From positions 1-62,994 of the IMG/VR virus record IMGVR_UViG_3300048839_001305: a stretch of 62,994 nucleotides of DNA. One strand, written 5' to 3'. Below are positions 46,266-54,841 of the stretch, piece after piece; the first letter of the stretch is position 1, and each line of letters begins with the position of its first letter. The stretch is from a virus. The translations under genes and the position numbers were made by a program. The notes beneath the pieces are model-generated. The model had not been told where the DNA came from. It worked only from the letters and a program-made list of their open reading frames with translations, and did no database searches.

Positions 46266-46601
46266 ATGGCACGACAGACAAAGACGGTTGAGAAGACAGT
46301 CAACACCGGGCTTGTCGCTACCTACGCCGCGGCCCACGCCGACGGCCATGCGGCCACGTGGCACCGGGACATGGTCTACCACGTGAAGCAGGGGGTCGGC
46401 GCGCGGGTGGCGACCATCGCCGTGGGCAAGACCTTCGAGGGGCGGGCCATTACCGCCCTGACGGTCAACATCGCCCAGAACACGGAAGTGTTTATCGGCC
46501 CGTTCCACCCGGACTACGTGCAGGCCGACGGCACGGTGTGGATCACCTTCGACGCCACGACCAACACCACGCTGGCGGCGCTGCGGACGGGGGTGGCCTG
46601 A
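46266..46601 (+). CDS. Small structural-module protein
   Basis: 111 residues, ATG 46266 with GGGAGTGAG upstream. Beta-rich (ARVATIAVGKTFEGRAITAL, VWITFDATTNTTLAAL). Probably a virion protein by position. No family named. Confidence 0.6.
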   Translation: MARQTKTVEKTVNTGLVATYAAAHADGHAATWHRDMVYHVKQGVGARVATIAVGKTFEGRAITALTVNIAQNTEVFIGPFHPDYVQADGTVWITFDATTNTTLAALRTGVA

Positions 46602-47029
46602 TGAACGAGACGGTCAAGATCGCCATGCGGCCGGGGATGTACCGGCGCGTGCTGGGCGAGTACGTGTGGGCAGAGGCCAACGGCTTCAAGGCGGACGTGG
46701 ACATCCCCACGGCGGCCGAACTGCTGACCTATCCCGGCGGCGGTTACTGGCTGGGCGAACGGCCGCGGCCGGCGGCGCTCAAGGCGCTGGCCGAGGCCAT
46801 GAACATCGACCCCAGGAACCTGGTGCTGCCGGCCGAGGAGAAGGCGGCCGAGCGCACGCTCGACCAGGTGACGGGCGGCAAGTGGGCCATGCAGCTGTCG
46901 GAGCATGGCATCCGGCGGCCGGAGCAGCTGGCGGCGCTGGACGCGGCCGGACAAGAACAGCTGGCCACGGTGTCGGGCGCAAGCCTTGACGAGGTGCGGG
47001 CCTGGGTGCAGCAGGCCAAACAGGAGTAG
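46601..47029 (+). CDS. Hypothetical protein with helix-hairpin-helix-like C-terminus
   Basis: 142 residues from ATG 46601 (TGATG overlap). The C-terminal GIRRPEQLAALDAAGQEQLA then VSGASLDEVRAWVQQA has helix-hairpin-helix character, normally a DNA-binding element. The N-terminal half is mixed. Lies just before the tail tube gene. Confidence 0.6.
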   Translation: MNETVKIAMRPGMYRRVLGEYVWAEANGFKADVDIPTAAELLTYPGGGYWLGERPRPAALKALAEAMNIDPRNLVLPAEEKAAERTLDQVTGGKWAMQLSEHGIRRPEQLAALDAAGQEQLATVSGASLDEVRAWVQQAKQE

Positions 47030-47046
47030 TGGGACTTTAGCCCGCA

Positions 47047-47075
47047 GGGGCTTCAGCCACAAGGGGTAAAGCCCC
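47047..47075 (+). repeat. Palindromic element before the tail tube gene
   Basis: GGGGCTT (47047-47053) pairs with AAGCCCC (47069-47075). The surrounding GGACTTTAGCCC...GGGGCTTCAGCC resembles the short palindromic TTTAGCCC/GGGGCTT elements that are dispersed in some bacterial chromosomes. Whether it is host-derived cannot be decided here. Confidence 0.5.
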
Positions 47076-47089
47076 AAGGGGAGCAAGAG

Positions 47090-47620
47090 ATGGCAAACAA
47101 GACCTATGGCAAGTTCACCCGCGGCCTGCGTGATATCAAGATCACCAACGCCGCGGGCACGGTGCAGGAAGACCTGGACGCGGCGGTGACGTTCACCTTC
47201 AAGCCGACCGTTTCGACGGCCGTCCTGCGCGGCGATGACGTGGAAAAGGTGCGCTACACCTCGGTTTCCGGTGGTGAAGGCACGCTGTCGGCCGGCGGTT
47301 ACTCGTCGGCCGCCCTGGCGATCATGCTGGGCGTCACCCTGACGGTGGCCGGTTCTTCGCCCAATGAGACGACGACGATGGACATCCCGGAAGGGCTGGT
47401 CTTGCCGTCGTTCAAGATTTACGGCATGGCCTACGACAAGAGCGGTGGGGCCAAGCAGGTGCTTCTGGGCAACTGCACCCTGACCGAGCTGCCGGAAATC
47501 TCCTTCCAGGACGAGGAGTTCTACGTCACCAACCTCAACGTGGGGGTGTCGGCCGATTCCAACGGCCGCATCGCCCGCTACATCCAGCAGGAGACGGCCG
47601 CGGCGCTGCCGACGAGCTAG
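47090..47620 (+). CDS. Major tail tube protein
   Basis: 176 residues, ATG 47090 with GGGGAG upstream. Beta-rich (VQEDLDAAVTFTFKPTVSTA, SGGEGTLSAGGYSSAALAIM, YDKSGGAKQVLLGNCTLTEL, EEFYVTNLNVGVSA), with the usual length for tube proteins of siphoviruses. It lies directly upstream of the chaperone and tape measure genes, the conserved order in this morphotype. Lower arginine and higher threonine content than accessory genes fit a structural protein. Confidence 0.8.
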   Translation: MANKTYGKFTRGLRDIKITNAAGTVQEDLDAAVTFTFKPTVSTAVLRGDDVEKVRYTSVSGGEGTLSAGGYSSAALAIMLGVTLTVAGSSPNETTTMDIPEGLVLPSFKIYGMAYDKSGGAKQVLLGNCTLTELPEISFQDEEFYVTNLNVGVSADSNGRIARYIQQETAAALPTS

Positions 47621-47637
47621 GCCGCTGAACCGGGCCA

Positions 47638-47667
47638 GGGGAGGGGGCGGACGGCCGCCCTCTCCCC
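47638..47667 (+). terminator. 13-base hairpin after the tail tube gene
   Basis: GGGGAGGGGGCGG, loop ACGG, CCGCCCTCTCCCC: all positions pair, with one G-U. It lies 21 bases before ATG 47689. Partial termination here would make tube protein more abundant than chaperones. Confidence 0.6.
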
Positions 47668-47688
47668 ACCGGACGCGAGGGAGAACAC

Positions 47689-48111
47689 ATGAGCAAGCGC
47701 AGCACGAGCAAGTATCTGGCCCAGTGGCAGGCGCGCCGCGCGCCGCGCACGCTGGAGTTGAGCGACGGCCTGATGGTCGATCTCCGGCCGGTGGACATCA
47801 CGACCCTGATGTTCAGCGGCTCCATCCCCATGCCGCTGATGCGCGAGGTGATGGAGATGAAGCCGGCGGCCGACGGGGAGTACGACCCCAACGACGTGGC
47901 CGTGATGATGCCGCTCATCGACGCGGTGGTGCTGGCGACCGTCATCGACCCGCCGCTTTCGCCCGATGGGGCCGAGGGGACGCTACCGCTGGATGCGATC
48001 TGGTTCGTGGACAAGATGTCCATCTACCGGGAGGTGAGCAAACCGGCAACGGCGCTCCAGCCTTTTCGTCAACAACCGGACGGAGATGAGGCTCCTGTAT
48101 CTGGTGGCTAA
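47689..48111 (+). CDS. Tail assembly chaperone, first frame (gpG-like)
   Basis: 140 residues, ATG 47689 with GAGGGAG upstream. Small and helical, between tail tube and tape measure genes, where the G/GT chaperones lie. The last codons run over a CCT TTT C sequence (48061-48067) from which a +1 shift continues in the downstream frame. The unshifted product ends at 48111. Confidence 0.75.
   Translation: MSKRSTSKYLAQWQARRAPRTLELSDGLMVDLRPVDITTLMFSGSIPMPLMREVMEMKPAADGEYDPNDVAVMMPLIDAVVLATVIDPPLSPDGAEGTLPLDAIWFVDKMSIYREVSKPATALQPFRQQPDGDEAPVSGG
48061..48067 (+). other. Candidate +1 programmed frameshift site
   Basis: Frame 0 reads CCT TTT CGT. A Phe tRNA on TTT can move one base to TTC and continue as GTC AAC AAC CGG ACG GAG ATG, entering the second chaperone frame. 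That frame is closed by TGA at about 48034 and frame 0 ends at 48111, so the shift must occur in this 75-base window. A -2 shift would give the same frame. Confidence 0.55.
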
Positions 48112-48265
48112 GACCTTCGGCGGGCGGCCGAGCGACTACGTCGGCGTGCGCGACAAGTGGGCCGCCTACCAACTGGACGCGGCCGTGCTGATGGCGTCGC
48201 TGGGCGATGAGGACGAGGACGGGGCCGGGCCGGTCAGCTCTAACTGGGACGATATAGCAGGGTAG
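48086..48265 (+). CDS. Tail assembly chaperone, second frame (gpT-like)
   Basis: Shown from ATG 48086 (59 residues), but no good ribosome binding site precedes that codon. Expression as an extension of the previous gene (47689-48265) is more likely. TEMRLLYLVAKTFGGRPSDY then VRDKWAAYQLDAAVLMASLG resembles T-type domains that link the chaperone to the tape measure. Confidence 0.65.
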   Translation: MRLLYLVAKTFGGRPSDYVGVRDKWAAYQLDAAVLMASLGDEDEDGAGPVSSNWDDIAG

Positions 48266-48292
48266 CAGAGTAGCGAACGGGAGCCGTAACGG

Positions 48293-51200
48293 ATGACCTC
48301 AATCTCGCTCGGCAGCGCGTCGGCAAAAGTCGATCTGGACGTCAGTGGCCTCCGGCGGGGTGTCACCGAAGCCCAGAAGGCTTTAGGCACGCTCCAGAAC
48401 ACGGCCAAGATGGCCTTCGGCGCGGTGGGGCTGGGGGCGGGGGCCGGGTTCGCCCTGGCCGTTAAGTCGGCCGTGGACATGAACGCCACGCTGGAGACCA
48501 CGCGCCTCCAGTTCGAGACGCTCATGGGGTCGGCCGATGAGGCGCGCGAACACGTCGCGGACTTGTTCGACTTCGCCAAGCGCACCCCTTTTGAGACAGG
48601 GCCGATCATCCAGGCGTCGCGGCAGATGCGGGTCTTCGGCGGTGACGCCCTGGACACCGAAGAGAACCTGACGCGCGTCGGCGACACGGCCGCGGCCATC
48701 GGCGCGCCGATTGAGGACATCTCCTTCTGGGTCGGCCGGGCCTACGCCGCCATTCAGGGCGGGCAGCCGTTCGGCGAGGCGGCCCAGAACCTCATGCAGC
48801 TGGGCGCGGTCAGCCCCCAGGTCGTGGCCGAGATGAACCGCCTGCGCGACGCGGGCGCGTCGGCCGACGAGATTTTCGCCGTCTTCCAGACCCACATGGA
48901 CGGCTTCTCCGGGGCGATGGAGAAGCAGTCGCGCACCTGGTCGGGCCTGATGGCCACCATCTCCGACTCGGTGAAGATGGCCCTGGCCGACGCGCTGCTA
49001 CCCTTCTTCGAGGGGGCCAAGTCCGGGCTGGAGCAGATCGTCGCCATTCTGGACGACCCGGACACGCAAGCCGCGATTGCCGACTTCGCCGCGCGGCTAT
49101 CGGAGATGATGGCCGTCATCATCCCCCTGGCGATTGAGCATGGCCCGGCGCTCGTCAAGGTCATGGGGGCGCTGATGGCCGTCCTGGGCGCGGTCACGGT
49201 CGTCAACAAGGCCGTCAAGGGCTACCTGGCCCTGAAGGCGGTCATTTCGGGCGTGGCGGCCTTCTTCGGCCTGACGGCCACGGCCGGCACGGCCGCCGCC
49301 GCGGGCACGGCCGCCGCCGGAGCCGCGGCCACCGGGGCCACGGCCGCCGTGGGCGGTCTGAGCGGCGTGCTGGCGGCCCTGACCGGCCCCATCGGCCTGG
49401 TCATCGCCGCCGTGGGCCTGCTGGCGGTGGCCTGGAACAAGAACTGGTTCGGCATCCGCGACCGGACGGCCGAGGCCGTAGCCAAGGTGCGGGAGATCAT
49501 CGACAGGGGGATGGCCCTGCTGCGCGGCCTGTGGGACAAGCACGGCGCGGGGATTCTGGCCGCCTGGCAGAAGATTTGGGCGGCCGTCACCCTCTACTTC
49601 CGCACGACCTGGGAGAACATCCAGTCGATCTTCAAGATTTTCGCCGCCATCTTCCGGGGGGATTGGGAAGAGGTCGGCCGCCAGGTGCGCCAGATTTGGG
49701 AGCGCACACTCCACATGCTGGTGACGGTCTTTACCAACCTGTGGGACGCGCTACGCCCGGCGCTGGCCTCGCTGGCGGCCAAGATCGTCGCCTGGTGGCT
49801 CGGCATTGACTGGGGCGACCTGGGACGCAAGGCGGCGCGGGGCATTGCCGAGGGGCTGGCCTCAAGCGACTTCGAGCGCGGCTTCGGCGGGTATGAGTCG
49901 GGGCAGCGGGTGCGCGAGGCGTTCCTGTCCGGCTGGCGTGACGCGGCCGAGGATGACAGCTGGGCCGATTGGGCGGCCAAGGAGGCCGAACAGGTCGCCG
50001 AGCGACAGGCCGCCGCCATCCAGCAGGGGGCGGAGACGGCCGATAGGGCCATGCTGGCCTACGCCGAAGGTTACGGCGAGGTGACCCAGGCGGCGGGGTT
50101 GACCGTGTCCCAACTGGCCCGCGTTCGCTCGGAGATAGGCCAGACCGGCGACGGCATGAAGCTGGCGGCCGACCGGTCGGACAAGTTCGCCGCGGGCATG
50201 GACTCGCTGACGGCCGCCGCGACGCGCAACAAGACGGCCATTGATGAGGCCGCCGCCGCCGCCCAGCGGTACGCCGCCGCCTTTGCCGGGGTGCAGGCCG
50301 ACTACGTGACCGAGCGGCCCAAAGCCGAAGACCCCCTCGTAACCCCGGAGCGCACCGTCACGGTGACGACGCAAATCAGCGGGCCGACCGAGGAGCAGCG
50401 GGCGCTGGCCGAACGGTACACGGCCGAGTTGGACAAGCTACGCGAGAGCTACGTTGAGCTGACCAGCGGCGTCGGCACGTTCGGCATGGAGCAGGAGAAG
50501 CTCGACGAGAAGATCGCCGAGACGGCCGGGGAGATCGCCCACTACGAAGGGCTGCTGGCCGGACTGCCGGCGGCGGTCAATGAGGTATCGACTAGCCAGC
50601 AGGGGCTTAAGGTCAACGTAGACGCGGTGCATCAGGGCATCTACGACCAGCTGGTGCAGATGAACGCCGCGCCGGAGGTCATTACCGCCTACGCCGTAGC
50701 CACGGGCATCATGACCACGGCCCAGGCCGAGGCCGCTCTACAGGCGGCGGCGGTCAAGGTCAAGATCGAGGAGCTGGGCACCAAGATCGCCGAGGGCATG
50801 CCCATCGACAAGGCCCTGGCCGACCTCGACGCCTTTATCTCCAAGATCGAGGGGGGCGCGGTTCCGGCGGCCCAGACGATGGCCAACGACGTGCCCCTGG
50901 CGCTGGCTCCCATGTCGGAGGAGATGTCCACCCAGGCCACGGCCGCCGGTGAGGCCGTGCCGGACAACATCGCCGGCGGCATTACCGACAACCTGGAGAC
51001 GGCGACAGAGGCAGCGACAGAGGCGGCCGACGCCGTGACCCAGGCCGTGCGCGACGCCCACGGCATCGAAGGGGAGTCGTCTTCGGTCTTCGCCGACATC
51101 GGCGCGCAGGACATCACCGGCCTCATCGAAGGCGCCGAAGGGCTGGAGGGCGACGCGGTGGACACGATGGAGGGCATCGGCCAGTCCACGGTCGACGCCT

Positions 51201-52300
51201 GGGACCCGACCATCAGCGCGGCCGAGGGCATCGGCGTGGCCATCATGGACGGCATCATCGCCGGGATCGAATCGCGGCGCGGGGCGCTGAATTCCACAAT
51301 GGAATCCGTGTCAGCCGAGGCCATCCGCGTAACCGAAGGGGCCAACGAGATCGCCTCTCCCTCGCGGCTGTATATGAACATCGGCCAGGAGATCATCGCC
51401 GGTATCGTGGCCGGGCTGGACGCCGAGCAGGACACCCTCTACGGCAAGCTGACCGACATAGCCAACACCCTCTACGGCATCGGCAACCGCGTCTTCGGGC
51501 TGCAAGCCGACGCCCTGGGGGCCGACATCGACGCGACCATCGACCGGATGACGGCCGCCTTCGACGCGTTGCGGCAGACGTTCGGCGACACGGTGGTGGA
51601 CAACCTGCTGAACATGTCGGAGAGCAACCGGGCCTTCTTCGTCGCCTGGCTGCGCGGGTCGTCGGCTTACCAGAACAACGTCGAGGTGCAGCGGAATCTG
51701 GACGAGGTCATCCGGCTGGCGAACGAGCGCAACGCGCTGGAGCAGGAGTACATCCGGCAACAGGATGAGCTGGCGGCGCTGGAAGCGGAGCGGTCGCGGC
51801 TCGACTTCCTCCAGACGCAGGTCGAGCTACTTGACCTCATCCGCGAGAACAACCTGGGCGCGGACATTCTCGACGGCCTGACGCTGGGGCTGGACGCCTC
51901 CATGACCGACATTCTGGCGGCCATGACCGAGGCCACGCGGCAACTGGTGGAGCGGGCCAACGACGAACTTGAGATCGCCTCGCCGTCGGCCGTCTTCCGG
52001 CGCATCGGCGAGCGGGTGATGGAAGGGCTGGCCGGTGGCTTGTCCCAGACCCGCGACGTGCAGGCGCAGATCGCCGAGACGACGCGGCACATGACCGCGC
52101 TGGGCCTGGCCGACACGCGGGCGCTGGAAGGGCGCTTGCAGGCCGGGCTGAACCGGACGATCCGGGTCGAGGCGCAGGGGTTGAACCCCACACAGCACGT
52201 CGCCATCTACGGCGGCTACAACGTCGAGGTGCAGGGGCGGCCGACCACCGACCCGCTGCGCGATCTGTGGCAGGCCAATCTGCCTTATCAGCGGGGGTAA
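48293..52300 (+). CDS. Tape measure protein
   Basis: 1335 residues, ATG 48293. N-terminal coiled-coil domain with the TP901-type core (TTRLQFETLMGSADEAREHV, FDFAKRTPFETGPIIQASRQ). A hydrophobic stretch follows at about 285-385 (LMAVLGAVTVV, LTGPIGLVIAAVGLLAVAWN), as in most tape measures, where it may form the DNA ejection channel. The remainder is long alternating helices ending in ASPSAVFRRIGERVMEGLAG. Its length sets tail length; at roughly 1.5 angstrom per residue the tail would be about 200 nm. It was the largest single-domain ORF until the tailspike gene. Confidence 0.95.
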   Translation: MTSISLGSASAKVDLDVSGLRRGVTEAQKALGTLQNTAKMAFGAVGLGAGAGFALAVKSAVDMNATLETTRLQFETLMGSADEAREHVADLFDFAKRTPFETGPIIQASRQMRVFGGDALDTEENLTRVGDTAAAIGAPIEDISFWVGRAYAAIQGGQPFGEAAQNLMQLGAVSPQVVAEMNRLRDAGASADEIFAVFQTHMDGFSGAMEKQSRTWSGLMATISDSVKMALADALLPFFEGAKSGLEQIVAILDDPDTQAAIADFAARLSEMMAVIIPLAIEHGPALVKVMGALMAVLGAVTVVNKAVKGYLALKAVISGVAAFFGLTATAGTAAAAGTAAAGAAATGATAAVGGLSGVLAALTGPIGLVIAAVGLLAVAWNKNWFGIRDRTAEAVAKVREIIDRGMALLRGLWDKHGAGILAAWQKIWAAVTLYFRTTWENIQSIFKIFAAIFRGDWEEVGRQVRQIWERTLHMLVTVFTNLWDALRPALASLAAKIVAWWLGIDWGDLGRKAARGIAEGLASSDFERGFGGYESGQRVREAFLSGWRDAAEDDSWADWAAKEAEQVAERQAAAIQQGAETADRAMLAYAEGYGEVTQAAGLTVSQLARVRSEIGQTGDGMKLAADRSDKFAAGMDSLTAAATRNKTAIDEAAAAAQRYAAAFAGVQADYVTERPKAEDPLVTPERTVTVTTQISGPTEEQRALAERYTAELDKLRESYVELTSGVGTFGMEQEKLDEKIAETAGEIAHYEGLLAGLPAAVNEVSTSQQGLKVNVDAVHQGIYDQLVQMNAAPEVITAYAVATGIMTTAQAEAALQAAAVKVKIEELGTKIAEGMPIDKALADLDAFISKIEGGAVPAAQTMANDVPLALAPMSEEMSTQATAAGEAVPDNIAGGITDNLETATEAATEAADAVTQAVRDAHGIEGESSSVFADIGAQDITGLIEGAEGLEGDAVDTMEGIGQSTVDAWDPTISAAEGIGVAIMDGIIAGIESRRGALNSTMESVSAEAIRVTEGANEIASPSRLYMNIGQEIIAGIVAGLDAEQDTLYGKLTDIANTLYGIGNRVFGLQADALGADIDATIDRMTAAFDALRQTFGDTVVDNLLNMSESNRAFFVAWLRGSSAYQNNVEVQRNLDEVIRLANERNALEQEYIRQQDELAALEAERSRLDFLQTQVELLDLIRENNLGADILDGLTLGLDASMTDILAAMTEATRQLVERANDELEIASPSAVFRRIGERVMEGLAGGLSQTRDVQAQIAETTRHMTALGLADTRALEGRLQAGLNRTIRVEAQGLNPTQHVAIYGGYNVEVQGRPTTDPLRDLWQANLPYQRG

Positions 52301-52303
52301 GGG

Positions 52304-54244
52304 ATGTCGCATACGACGAAGGTCATCTCCATCGGGCAATTGAATGTGGCGGCGGGCGGCTACTCGGCGACGCTGGACAGATCGTTCCGGCAACCGGAAT
52401 CGACCGTCTCGCGGGTGGCGCGAGACACCGACGCGCCCATCGTCACCAACGTCGCCCTGGGGCTGCACGCGCTCTACCTTGAGGTGCTGGTGTTGAGCGC
52501 CGGGGTGCCGGCCGATGACGTGGACGCCCGGCGGCGGGCGCTCCTGCGCGAGTTGGATACGACGCGCGGGCCGGTGACGCTGGTTGTCGAGAACGCCACG
52601 GGCACACCCCGGACGCGCTACATGCAGTGCATCGTCCGCGCCATCGACCCGAGAGAAGGGCAGGGCGGCGTGGGGTTTACCGTCGCGCTGGAGGCGTATG
52701 ACCAGGTGCGCTGGCAATCCACGTCCGAGACGATTGAGACGTGGACGATGAGCGAATCCGGCACGCACACCGTCACCGTGGCCGGGGATTTGGACGTGTA
52801 TCCGGTCTACACCCTGACGCCCGTTGACGGCAAGACCGCGCCCAACTGGCCTTACCAGCGTCGGGTGTTCGTGGAGTGGCGCTCGCCCTATGGCGGGGCG
52901 CATCCCATCGACGTGACCGGCGGCGGACTGGACACCAATACCCTGCTGGCGAATGGGCAGATCAACGACGAAACCAACATCGCCGTCATGATGAACGGCC
53001 GCATTCACCGCCACTGGACGCCGGGCGGCAACACGACCTACCCCGACGCCTTCGGCACGACCCAGACGCGCATCTGGATCAACATGGAGTTCCAGCCGGC
53101 CGTCTACCCGGTCTTGGCTCAGTACGTCAGCGCCACGGCCACGGCCTGGCCGGTGTGGGACGACGAGGGGCTGCCGCCTTCGGGCACGCTCCAGGTCGGG
53201 GCGGAGATTGTGACCTACGCCAGCCGCGCCCCCGGCTTTCTCTATGGGGTCAAGCGCGGGCGGTGGGGCACGGCGGCCGAGGCCCACAACGGTTTCTCCA
53301 ACATTACCCACTACCAGGGCGTCGGCTGGATTCTCTACGGGCCGACGGCCGTCACGCCGGAGGGGATGAAGGACAGCGCCTACCACGCCGCCCAGCCGCC
53401 GATGTTCCTCAACTACGGTTCCAGTAACGCGGTGTGGTTCTACGACGAGTTCGCCGCGCCGGGGCGGGCCGGAAGCTGGGTGTTCAACTCCTTCCTCAAC
53501 AACATCGGCTACGTCACGAAATCGTCCACGACCGGGACGTTCGATTCCACCTGGACGTATCCGTGGCAGGCGTTGGGGCTAAAGGCGGGCTGGACTTCGC
53601 TCTCGGTCTTCGCCCTGCGGCTGGCCGTGCCGGTCAAGTCGCTGCGGGTGCAGGGGCGGCGCGTCGTGCGCGGGTCGCCGCTGACCTCACCCAACTCACC
53701 GCTTCTGTCGGCGCTATCCGACGACCAGCAGCAGCGGCGGCCCATCTGGCGGGCGACGGAAGGGGCGACGACAACGCCGGCCTGGTTCGATGAGGCGTCG
53801 GGCGACATTCGCCCGGCCGCCTTCGACCCCAACCCGGCCGACTATAACCGGCTGTGGTGGGCGGTCAACCACGCCAACCACTTGCAGGCCGACATCCAGC
53901 AGATGTGGATCACCCTCGACGACAACTACACGCCCATCGTCACCGTCGGTGCGCAGCAGACGGACTACGACCTCGACGTGACGCTGACCAACCAGACGAC
54001 GGGGGAGAGCCTGGCGGTGCAGTTCCCCAACCTGGTGGAGGGGGAGAGCCTGGTGATTGACAGCCAATGGCAGACGGTGACCTACACGCTCGACGGCTCC
54101 AACCAGTACCACGCCGTGCAGCGGGACGCGGCGCGGCCGAAGTTCCTGCGCCTCGCGCCGGGGGCCAACGAGCTACAGGTGACGGAAACGGGCATGGGCG
54201 AGTTGGAGATCAGCGTCGCCTACCGGGCGCGGTGGTACGCCTAA
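52304..54244 (+). CDS. Distal tail-like protein
   Basis: 646 residues, ATG 52304 three bases after the tape measure stop. This position is that of distal tail (Dit) proteins. Beta-rich throughout: an N-terminal roughly 180-residue domain (LYLEVLVLSAGVPADDVDAR, VRAIDPREGQGGVGFTVALE), then an extended middle region and C-terminal jelly-roll-like strands (LTNQTTGESLAVQFPNLVEG). Longer than simple Dit proteins, so it probably carries extra domains, perhaps carbohydrate-binding. Confidence 0.75.
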   Translation: MSHTTKVISIGQLNVAAGGYSATLDRSFRQPESTVSRVARDTDAPIVTNVALGLHALYLEVLVLSAGVPADDVDARRRALLRELDTTRGPVTLVVENATGTPRTRYMQCIVRAIDPREGQGGVGFTVALEAYDQVRWQSTSETIETWTMSESGTHTVTVAGDLDVYPVYTLTPVDGKTAPNWPYQRRVFVEWRSPYGGAHPIDVTGGGLDTNTLLANGQINDETNIAVMMNGRIHRHWTPGGNTTYPDAFGTTQTRIWINMEFQPAVYPVLAQYVSATATAWPVWDDEGLPPSGTLQVGAEIVTYASRAPGFLYGVKRGRWGTAAEAHNGFSNITHYQGVGWILYGPTAVTPEGMKDSAYHAAQPPMFLNYGSSNAVWFYDEFAAPGRAGSWVFNSFLNNIGYVTKSSTTGTFDSTWTYPWQALGLKAGWTSLSVFALRLAVPVKSLRVQGRRVVRGSPLTSPNSPLLSALSDDQQQRRPIWRATEGATTTPAWFDEASGDIRPAAFDPNPADYNRLWWAVNHANHLQADIQQMWITLDDNYTPIVTVGAQQTDYDLDVTLTNQTTGESLAVQFPNLVEGESLVIDSQWQTVTYTLDGSNQYHAVQRDAARPKFLRLAPGANELQVTETGMGELEISVAYRARWYA

Positions 54245-54253
54245 AGGAGCGCC

Positions 54254-54841
54254 ATGACGACATTCACGGCAACGGTGGCCGCTTCGGCCGACGACGCGCA
54301 GGAAAGCGACCACGTAAACACCATCAACGGGACGACGCTCAACGCCAACTTTGCGCACCAGATTATCGGGTTGCGCTTCACCGGCGTGACCGTGCCGCCC
54401 GGCTCGACCATCAACAGCGCCAAGCTGACGCTCAACCTGCCTAACGCCACCTACGACGACCCGGACGTGACGATTCGCGGGGCGGGTGAGGCCAACCCGG
54501 CGGCCTTCACGACCGACACCGACCACCTGTCCGGCCGCCTGAAGACGGGCGCGGCCGTGACGTGGACGGCGACGGCCATCGGTACGGGGGCGCGGGACAC
54601 GCCCGACCTCAAGACGCTGGTCGAGGAGACGATTGCCATTTCCGGCTGGGCGTCGGGCAACGCGATGGCCTTCTACATCACCGGGTCGGCCGCCAGCCTG
54701 CTTCGCATCTACAGCTATGACAACGGCAGCGGCGCGCCGCAACTGACCATCGACTACACCGCGCCGGCGGGCGGGGCCGGGTCGAAGGTTCGCCGCGGCC
54801 GTCTGTCTACGAAAGTTGGAGGACTACTATGCAGTATTTAG
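54254..54841 (+). CDS. Tail protein with DNRLRE-like beta-sandwich
   Basis: 195 residues, ATG 54254 with AAGGAG upstream. IIGLRFTGVTVPPGSTINSA then KLTLNLPNATYDDP, and a C-terminal LRIYSYDNGSGAPQLTIDYT, match the beta-sandwich found in DNRLRE-type and related adhesion modules. The family is common in surface proteins and phage tails. It overlaps the next gene by 13 bases. Confidence 0.65.
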   Translation: MTTFTATVAASADDAQESDHVNTINGTTLNANFAHQIIGLRFTGVTVPPGSTINSAKLTLNLPNATYDDPDVTIRGAGEANPAAFTTDTDHLSGRLKTGAAVTWTATAIGTGARDTPDLKTLVEETIAISGWASGNAMAFYITGSAASLLRIYSYDNGSGAPQLTIDYTAPAGGAGSKVRRGRLSTKVGGLLCSI

